In this document: one piece after another, positions 1-9,200 of the stretch
Layout of the letters: the number at the start of each line of letters is the position of its first letter
Numbering within the stretch: position 1 is the first letter of the stretch
Assembly (NCBI GenBank): GCA_937927565.1
Contig: CALBDV010000891.1
Location: 1 to 11,679, forward strand
Length of the DNA: 11,679 bases
Reading direction: 5' to 3'
Source of the DNA: an uncultured Holophagales bacterium
GTDB lineage: Bacteria; Acidobacteriota; Thermoanaerobaculia; UBA5066
The notes under the pieces: model-generated
Seen by the model: only the letters and a program-made list of their open reading frames with translations
The model's database searches: none
Told to the model about the DNA's origin: nothing
Program-made: the position numbers and the translations under genes

Positions 1-264
1 AACATCGGACACTGCGAGTCCGCCGCCGGCATCGCGGGCCTGACGAAGGTCCTGCTGCAGATGGCGCATCAGGAGATCGTTCCCTCGCTGCATTCGGCGG
101 AGCTGAACCCCTTCATCGACTTTCCCTCGAGCCCGTTCGTCGTCAACCAGACGCTGCGGACCTGGGAGCAGCCGGTGGTGAACGGGCGGACGCTGCCGCG
201 GATCGCAGGCATCTCGTCGTTCGGCGCCGGCGGGTCGAACGCGCATCTGATCGTCGAGGAGTAC
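1..264 (+). other. KS1 domain, C-terminal end (module 1)
   Basis: C-terminal about 88 residues of a ketosynthase. Its first residues are NIGH, the second active-site histidine motif, followed by CESAAGIAG. It closes with the usual GGSNAHLIVEEY-type end (238-264). The active-site Cys and the HGTGT histidine lie upstream, so whether this KS elongates or what it accepts cannot be judged. It opens the module that carries the crotonase block. Confidence 0.93.
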
Positions 265-3200
265 CAGGCACGGGATCGTCGTCCCGCGGAGCCGGCGCCC
301 GCGATCGTGCCGCTCTCGGCGAGGACGCCCGAGCAGCTGCACGAGAAGGCCCGGGAGCTGCTGTCGTTCATCGGCTCGCGGAGGGGGGGCGTCGATCTCG
401 GTTCGATGGCCTATACCCTCCAGGTGGGGCGCGAGGCCATGGACGAGCGTCTCGCCTTCGTCGCGGAATCGGTCGACCGGCTTGCCGACTGCCTCCGGGC
501 CTATGTCGCGGGCGAGCAGGGGAGCGGCGAGACGTACCGGGGGCGGGCGAGGCGCAACAGGGAAGCCCTCGCGACCTTCACCGCGGATGAGGTCTCGCGG
601 CAGGCGGTGGGAGAGTGGGTCATCCAGAGGCACCTCCCGAAGCTGGCCGAGCTGTGGGTGAAGGGGCTGGAGCTGGACTGGAGCGCTCTCTACGGCGACG
701 ACCGGCCGCTCCGAATGAGCCTCCCGACCTATCCCTTCGCCAGGGAGCGCCATTGGATCGACGTCGCTTCGGCGCCGCCCGCGTCGCCCAGGTTCGCCGG
801 AACCGCGGCCCTTCATCCACTGCTGCACGGCAACACGTCCGACCTCACGCAGCAGAGCTACCGCTCGAGCTTCACGGGGACCGAGCTCTTCGTCGTCGAC
901 GGGGCTCTTCTGGCGGCGGCGCAGCTGGAGATGGCGCGGGCGGCGATGCGGGAGGCCGTGCCGTCGTCCGCGGGACGGTGCGTGGAGCTGCGCGACGTCG
1001 TCTGGGGCGAGCCGGTCCGCGTGACGGGGCCGACCGACGTCGTGATTGCGCTGTCGGCCGTCGGCGAGGAGGAGGTGGACTTCGAGATCTACACCCGGCG
1101 CGGAGAAGAGGAGACCGTCCACTGCCAGGGCCGGGCGATCCTCGCGCGGGAGAGGGGCCCCGTCGAGCTGGATCTCGCGCAGCTCGAGGCCCGAGGGGAG
1201 CGGCTGGTCCGTCTGCCGGTCGCGCACGACACCTCCGCCGGGGAGGAGTACGTCCTTCATCCCACGGTCGTGGAGGGCGCTCTGCGGGCGGCCTGCGGCG
1301 ACTCGGCACCGCTGGCCCTGTCGTCGTTGCGCATCGTCTCGCCCTGCCCGGCGGAGACGGTCGCCCGCGTGCGCGTCCAGCCCGGCGGTCACGAGGCGGC
1401 CGACATCGACCTGTGCGACTCGCGCGGCATGGTCGCGGCAGAGGTGCGTGGCCTCAGATGGCAGAAGGCCGGAGCACGGCCGTCCGAGCGGGCCGTCGAA
1501 GCGCCGGCGTCCCCGTTGCTTCGCAGGGAGATCGGGCTGGACGGGCCGGTCGCGACAGTCCCGTCCGCGCCGGCAGCGCCGACGCCGCGAGGAACCATCG
1601 CCCTGTCCGATCCGGCCGCGGGCTCTCCGGCAGGCTCGGTGGCGTCGAGGGATCGCGCGAAGATCACGCTCCTGCAGCCCGGACCGCCGGGCGCGACCCC
1701 CGTCCCGTCGTCGGTCCGCCTGTGGGATCGCGGCCGGGGGATCTACTCGATCGACGTCGCGAGCGCCGCTCCTCCGAACGCGATTCCGCTGCTGAGCCAG
1801 GCGCTCGAGAGGGTGCAGCGCGAGGCGCCGCTCAAGGTCCTGCTGCTCAGCGGCGTCGCCCGGGCGTTCGCCGCCGGCGGCAGGAAGGTCCACGACGCAG
1901 CCGTCGAGCAGAAGCTCTACGAGACGATCGCGTCGTTCCCGTACCCGGTCCTGGCGGTACTCGACGAGGACGCCGTCGGCGCGGCGTTCACGGTCGCGGC
2001 TCTCTGCGACCTCATGGTCTGCGCCGAGGACGCGCGATACGGCTACGCCGACGCGCGCGAGACGGCCGACGCCGTGCCCGCCGAGATGGCCCTGCTCCGG
2101 GAACGGTTCGGCGGCGCTCGAGCCCAGGACGTCGCGTGGACGGAGGTCAGCGGCAGGGAGCTGCGCGCGAGAGGATGGAGCTGTCCGATCCTCCCGTCCG
2201 AGGAGGTCGAGGCGTACGCCGAAGCGCTCGCGGCGACGCTGGCCGACAAGCCGAAGGAGGCGCTGCGCCTCCTGAAGCGGCACCTGGCGCCGCGCCTGAA
2301 CGGACTGGCTGGCGCAGGGACGCATCTCGAGGCGGCCCCGCTGAAGGCGGCGCCGGGCCCGGTCGCCGTTCTGAAGTACGGAGCGGGGGGGCTCGAGGAC
2401 AGGCCCCCCGACGGCGCCGGGGCGATCGTCCTCGTTGCGGACGGTTCCGACGTCCCGGCGGAAGCCGTTCCTGAGCTGCGGCGTTTCATCGCGGAGTCGG
2501 AGGTCCCGGTCGTCGCGGCGCTGCCGCACGACGCGAACGGAAACGCGTGGTTCGTCAGCCAGCTTTGCGACGCGCGGGTCTACAGCCGGAGCGGTCTCTA
2601 CTGCGCGGCGGACGCCCCTCCCGGTGCGGCAGCGCTCTTCCTCGATCGCCTGGGCGACGACGCCGGAAGGGAAGCCCTTCTCACGGGAGAGGCCTATCGC
2701 GGTGAGGACCTGCAGCGGCGCGTCGGATCACTGGTCGCCGTCGAGCGCGGCGCCGTCCTCGCCGAGGCGACGAAGGTCGCGGAGGCATGGGCCGCCGGGT
2801 CGCAAGGCGGAGTGCCGGGCCGACGACACGCGGCGGCGACGGACCTCTCCGCCGTCCTGGAGCCTGACGTGACGGCGGCCGAGACAGAGGCATCGACGGC
2901 CGAGGAGGTGTCGATCCCGCTGCGGTCACCGGTCGTCACGGCGACCGCGCACCCCGGGGGCATCGTGGTCGTCCGGATGGAGGATCGGGAGGCCCGGAAC
3001 ATGTTCTCCGACGCCCTGATCGAGGGGGTCACGGAGGCGTTCGCGCACGTCGAGGGGAATCCGGCGTACAAGGTCGTGATCCTCACCGGGTACGACAGCT
3101 ACTTCGCGGCCGGCGGAACGAGGGAGAGCCTCCTCGCCATCCAGGAAGGAAGAGCGCGGTTCACGGACGTCCGGACCTTCCAGCTGCCGCTCGAGTGCAG

Positions 3201-6200
3201 CCTGCCTGTGATCGCCGCGATGCAAGGGCACGGCCTCGGCGCCGGCTGGACGATGGGGCTGTTCTCCGACCTCGTGCTGATGAGCGAGGAGAGTCGGTAC
3301 GTCAGCCCATACATGACCTACGGGTTCACCCCGGGAGCGGGTGCCACCTGGGTCCTCCCTCGGAAGCTCGGGGCGGATCTGGCGCGCGAGAGCCTCTTCA
3401 GCGGCCGTCAGTACACCGGCAGGGAGCTGAAGGAAAGGGGTCTCCGGGCCCCGGTGCTGCCGCGCGCCGAGGTGCTTCCGGCCGCGCTCGCTCTGGCGAG
3501 GCGAATCGCCCGGACTCCCCGAAAGCGTCTCCTCCAGCTCAAGCAGGAGTGGACCGCGAGCGTCCGCGGAGAGGTGGAGGAGACCTATCGCCGCGAGCTG
3601 GAGATGCACGAGAAGACCTTCGTCGGACGGGCGGAGACGCTGGAGCGGATCCGGACGAGCCTCTGGGCCGAGGTCGAGCCGCGGTCTCCCGAAGCACCGG
3701 TGCCCGACGCGTCTCCGCGAGCGCTGGGTCAGGTCCCCGCGATCGCCCTGAGCCGGTCCTCGGTCGGCGACCCTCTGGCCGAGGTCCTGGCGACGCTGCG
3801 GACTCTTCTGGCCCGCGAGCTCCAGCTCCGAGAGGGCGACATCGACGAGCAGATGCCGTTCGTCGATCTCGGTCTGGACTCGATCAGCGGTGTGACCTGG
3901 ATCCGCCGGATCAACGAAACGTACCGAACGGCGATCGAGGCGACGCAGGTCTACGCCCATCCGACCCTGGCGGAGCTCGGCCGGCACGTCATGGCGGAGG
4001 CGGAGAAGCACGGGACGCTCCGGGGCGCGGGCGCGGACGCGCCGGCAGGGGCGGACGCAGCGACGTTGCGGGAGACGGCGACGAAGGGCGATGCCCGTAG
4101 GCTCGTGTCGCGGAGAAACGGCGGCGGGGCCGGGCGCCTGGCGGCGGGCACGCCTACGGCGCGGCCGAGTCGGCGCGTGGCCATCGTCGGAATGGCCGGG
4201 CAGTTTCCTCAGGCCAGAAGCCTGAGCGAGTTCTGGCGAAACCTCGCGGAAGGGCGGAACTGCGTCACGGAGGTCTCGCCCGAGCGTTGGAACACCGACA
4301 CCTACTTTCGAGCCGGCAATCCAGTACCCGGCAAGACCTACAGCAAGTGGCTCGGGGCGCTCGACCGGTACGACCAGTTCGATCCGCTGTTCTTCAGCAT
4401 CTCGCCGACGGAAGCGGAGTCCATGGACCCGCAGCAGCGCCTGTTCCTGCAGGCGTCCTGGCATGCGATCGAGAACGCCGGGTACGACGCGCGCTCCCTC
4501 TCCGGAAGCCGGTGCGGCGTCTTCGTCGGATGTGCCACGGGGGACTATCACCAGCTGTCGCGGCGGCATCAGCTGACGGCCCAGGGCTTCACCGGCGGGG
4601 CGACGTCCATCCTGGCCGCTCGAGCGTCCTACTTCCTCAACCTGCAGGGACCGTGCGTGTCGGTCGACACGGCCTGCTCGTCGTCGCTGGTCGCGCTGGC
4701 GCAGGCCTGCGACAGCCTGATCGCGGGCGGGAGCGACATGGCGCTCGCCGGCGGTGTCTACGTCATGTCCGGACCCGACATGCACATCAAGACCTCGCAG
4801 GCGGGGATGCTGTCGGCCGAAGGGAGGTGCTTCACCTTCGACAAGCGAGCCGACGGGTTCGTTCCGGGAGAAGCGGTGGGAGTCGTCGTCCTGAAACGGC
4901 TGGAGGACGCCCTCCGGGACCAGGACATCGTTCTCGGCATCATCGAGGGCTGGGGCGTCAATCAGGACGGAAAGACGAACGGCATCACGGCGCCCAACCC
5001 GGAGTCGCAGACGCGACTGATGCAGGAGGTCTATGAGCGACATGGGATCGACCCGGCGGAGATCCAGCTGGTCGAGGCCCACGGCACCGGTACGAAGCTC
5101 GGCGATCCGATCGAGGTCGAGGGGCTGAAGGCGGCGTTCGGCAGGTTCACGCAGAAGCGCGACTACTGCGCCCTCGGCTCCGTCAAGAGCAACATCGGTC
5201 ATTGCCTGACCGCGGCGGGCATCGCCGGCGTGATCAAGCTGCTGCTCGCCCTCAGGCACCGGCAGCTGCCGCCCACCATCAATTTCGAGGAGCTGAACGA
5301 GCACATCGGCCTGAAGGACAGCCCCTTCTACGTCAACCGGCAGCTGCAGGAGTGGAGGCCGGCGGAGAGCGGGCGCCGTCAGGCGGCGATCAGCGCCTTC
5401 GGGTTCAGCGGGACGAACGCGCACGTGGTGATCGGCGACGGCCAGCGATCCGGCGAACCCGAACGGGCGGCGACGATCGGTCCGGGCACGAGGACCGTCG
5501 TCCCGCTTTCGGCGCGCACCCCCGAACAGCTGCGGCAGCGGGCCGAGGACCTGCTCGGGTTCGTCCGCACGGAGGGACGGACGACGGAGCTCACCGACCT
5601 CGCCTACACGCTGCAAGTCGGCCGGGCCGCCATGGACGAGCGGGTCGCGTTCCTGGCGAGGTCGCTCGATCAGCTGGCAGACGAGCTCGAGGCCTATCTC
5701 CGAGTCGCAGGGCCGGTCGAGGACGTCCACGAGGGGAAGGTGACGCGCGACGGGGAGGCGCCTCTGGCGTTCTCGGCAGACGGCGAGGAGCGTGCCCTGA
5801 TCGGCTCGGGGTTCGCCGAAAGGGATCTCTCGAGGCTGGCCGATCTGTGGGTCAGGGGTGCGGAGATTCACTGGGAGCGGCTGTGGGGCGGCACGAGGCC
5901 GCGCCGGATAGAGCTTCCGGTGTATCCGTTCGCCGGCGAGCGCTACTGGATTCGCTCCGAGCAGAGCGGGAGCGGGGCTTTCGGAACGGCGTTGGCCGTG
6001 CTGCACCCGCTGCTGCACCGAAACACGTCCGACCTGGCCGAGCACCGCTACACCTCGACGTTCGACGGCGACGAGACCTTCGTCGTCACGGACGACACCG
6101 GCGTGAAGGTGCTGCCTGCCCTGGTCTGCCTCGAGATGGTCCGGGCCGCGGTCGAGCAGGCTCTTCCCGACAGCCCGGCCGGGGCCGTTCTGGAGCTTCG

Positions 6201-9200
6201 CGAGACGCGCTGGGCCGGCCCGATCCTCGTCCCCGGCAGGAGCGAAGTGAACGTCGCGCTGTACGCGGAAGGGGAGGGCCGGCTGGACTTCGAGGTCTAC
6301 GGCCGGGACGGCGGGGAGGAGCTCGTTCACTGCACGGGCCGTGCCGTGTCGGGTCCCGGCGCTGCTCCGGTGAAGCTCGATCTCGAGGCGCGGATCGGTC
6401 AGACGGTGCGACTCGGGCTGGCGGGCACCGCGGATCCGGCGGGGGCGTACGTGCTGCACCCGGTCCTGCTGGAGCGTGCGCTGAATGCCGGATTGGCCTC
6501 GTTGGAGGGCGACTCCCGGTCGTCACGATCGTGGCTGCCGTCCGCGCTCGAGACGTTGCGCATCTTCGCGCCGCTCGAGAACGAGGTGGTCGCACGGGTG
6601 CGGCGCGCCTCGGAGCGGCACGAGACGGAGGACCCTGCGTTCGACATCGACCTGGTGAGCGAAGGCGGGGACGTCCTCGTGCAGCTGCACGGATTGTCGG
6701 TTCGCCCGTCGAACGTCCGGTCCGCCGGCGCCGGAGAGGAGCCTCGGTCGGACGGGCAGGTTCTCGCGACGCCGTCGTGGCAGACGAGGGGCGTCGAGGT
6801 GATCGCCGGAGCGACGGCACCCGGGTTCGAGGAGCACCGGGTGCTCCTTCTCGAGCGACCGGGCGGCGACGCCGCGCTCGTGGAGGCGCTGGTCCCCGGC
6901 AGCCGCTGCGAGGCCCGGGATGCGTCATCGGGGGGGAATCTCGCGGAGCGTTACAGCCGCGATGCGAAGGCCGTCTTCGAATGGGTGCAGGCCGTCGTCC
7001 GGAACAGGCGCGCCGGGAGAGTCCTCGTCCAGCTGGTGATCGCCGACCAGTCCGAGGGCTGCTCGACCGGGCTCTCGGCCATCCTGAAGACCGCGGCTCT
7101 CGAGAATCCCTGGCTCACCGGGCAGCTGATCCTCGTTCCCGCGGGCACGTTGCCGGAGGCAATTGCCCGCCTCCTGGCCGAGGAGAGCGCGAGCGCTCTC
7201 GATCCCGTCGTCCGATACGCGCCGGGGGGGCGGCAGGTCCTCCGATGGGTGGAGGTCGAGACCGATCGCGACGCGCCGATGGCATTCAGGGATCGAGGCG
7301 TCTACCTCATCACCGGGGGAACGGGCGGCCTTGGCCTGCTCTTCGCGAGAGACCTCCTCGAGCGGACGGGCGAGGCGAGGGTCGTCCTGACGGGGCGGTC
7401 CGCGCCGAGCGAGGAGACCAGGAGGCGGATGGGCGTGCTGTCCGGGTACGCGGGCCGCGTCGCCTACCGGCAGATGGACCCCACCGTTCTCGACGAGGCG
7501 ATTCGCGTCGTCGCCGGAGTCCACCAGGAATTCGGTCGTCTCGACGGCATCCTGCACTGCGCCGGGCTCATGCTCGTGGACCATGCCATCCCCGCGAAGA
7601 GCGGTGAGGAGTTCCTCCGGGTGCTCGCCCCGAAGGTGGCCGGTGCGTTCAACCTCGACGAAGCGAGCCGGGACGTCGACCTCGACTTCTTCGTCCTGTT
7701 CTCCTCGGTCTCCGGCGTCCTGGGTAATGCCCGGACCGTCGACTACGCCGCGGCGAACGCGTTCCTCGACGGTTTCGCCGCGCATCGCAACCGGCTCGCG
7801 GCCGCGAACCGGCGTCACGGGCGCACGCGGTCGTTCGACTGGCCGCTGTGGGAGGCAGGCGGGATGGGCATCGAGCGGTCCTGGGAGCAGGCGCTCCAGG
7901 CGAACACGGGGATGCGAGCGATGCGGACGACGACGGGGCTGCGCGCCTTCGATCGCGGCCTCCATCTTCCGGTCGACCAGCTGCTGGTCGTGGAAGGGGA
8001 CCGGGACGAGATCCGGTCCTACCTCCGGAAGGCCCGGATTCTGGACGGCTCCGCCCCGGCTGCTACGGCCCCTCCCGATCGACGCGTCGAGCCGCTCCCT
8101 GCTGGACGGTCCCCGATGGAGCCGCCGGGCGGCCTGGAACAGCGGCAGGAGGAGCTGAAGGCCCTGCTCGGAACGCTTCTCGGGATCGACCCGTCGAAGA
8201 TCGACCCTGGGCGGGCGTTCTCGGAGTTCGGTCTCGATTCGCTTCTCGGGGCGGACCTGGTCGCAGCGATCAACCGGCGGTACGGCACGACGGTGTCGAA
8301 CTCGAGGATCTTCGACTATCCGAACGTCCGGGACTTCGCGGCGTTCCTTGAGCAGGAGCTACGGAGCGTGCCGGCTCGCCAGGCGGCGGCGCCGCCGGTT
8401 GCGGGGCGTCCGCTGCCGCCCCGGAACCTCGCTTTCGATCGACGCCGGAGCCGCCGCGCCGGCCGGCCCGGGCGCGCGCCGGTCGACGACCGGATCGCCG
8501 TCATCGGCATGTCCGGAAGGTACGCGGGGGCGGAGAACCTGCGGGAGTACTGGGAGAACCTGGCGGCCGGGCGGAACTCCGTCGTCGAGGTTCCGCCATC
8601 CCGGTGGGGGGGGCGTCACCCCGGCGACCCGGGTCTCCCCCTCGAGTACCGCAGCGTCCCGATGTGGCTGGGGGCGTTGAACGACATCGAGTGCTTCGAC
8701 CCCCTCTTCTTCCGGATCTCCCCGCAGGAGGCCGACTTCATAGATCCTCATCACCGGCTGTTCCTCCAGGAGGCCTACCGGGCGTTCGAGGACGCCGGAT
8801 ACGCGAGCGCCACGCTCGGGAACCGGAAGTGCGGCGTCTATCTCGGAATCGCGGCGAACGAATACGCACAGCTTCTGGCGAAGAGCGGAGCCCTCGGCGA
8901 GGCGCCCGTCACGAGCAATCACGGGGCGATCGCGGCGGCACGGATCGCCTACTACCTCAACCTGAAAGGCCCGGCCATCTCGATCGACACCGCGTGCTCG
9001 TCCTCTCTGGTGGCCGTCCACCTCGCCTGCCAGGGCCTGTCGAGCGGGGAGACGGACATGGCGCTCGCGGGGGGCGTCGCGCTCTGGCTCAGCCCGGAAC
9101 CGTTCCTCTCCATGCACCGCGCCGGCATGCTGTCCCCGGCGGGGCGATGCAAGGCGTTCGACGAGACGGCGGACGGAATCGTCGTGGGCGACGGCGTGGG

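Noticed and set aside
61..63. ATG as the start of gene 1
   Set aside because: Frame 1 is open upstream to base 1 and encodes the KS motif NIGHCESAAG directly before this ATG, so it is an internal Met.
615..2474. Long + strand open frame in a second frame (619 codons)
   Set aside because: An Arg/Gly/Ala-rich shadow of the DH1*-ECH coding frame, with no family features.
2926..6459. Very long open frame (1177 codons) on the - strand
   Set aside because: It lies wholly opposite PKS coding sequence with clear domains. Its protein has no recognisable domain and is rich in Arg, Pro, Leu and Asp, as expected from the antisense of GC-rich codons.
6001..6708. DH2* as a pyran synthase or double-bond isomerase
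   Set aside because: Those DH relatives keep the catalytic His; here the His and the YGP segment are both missing.
8606..8613. Run of eight G, and runs of seven G at 383, 2385, 6930 and 7224, as possible frameshift or slippage sites
   Set aside because: Reading continues in frame with recognisable domain sequence on both sides of each run, so there is no sign of a frameshift. The runs are expected at this GC content.
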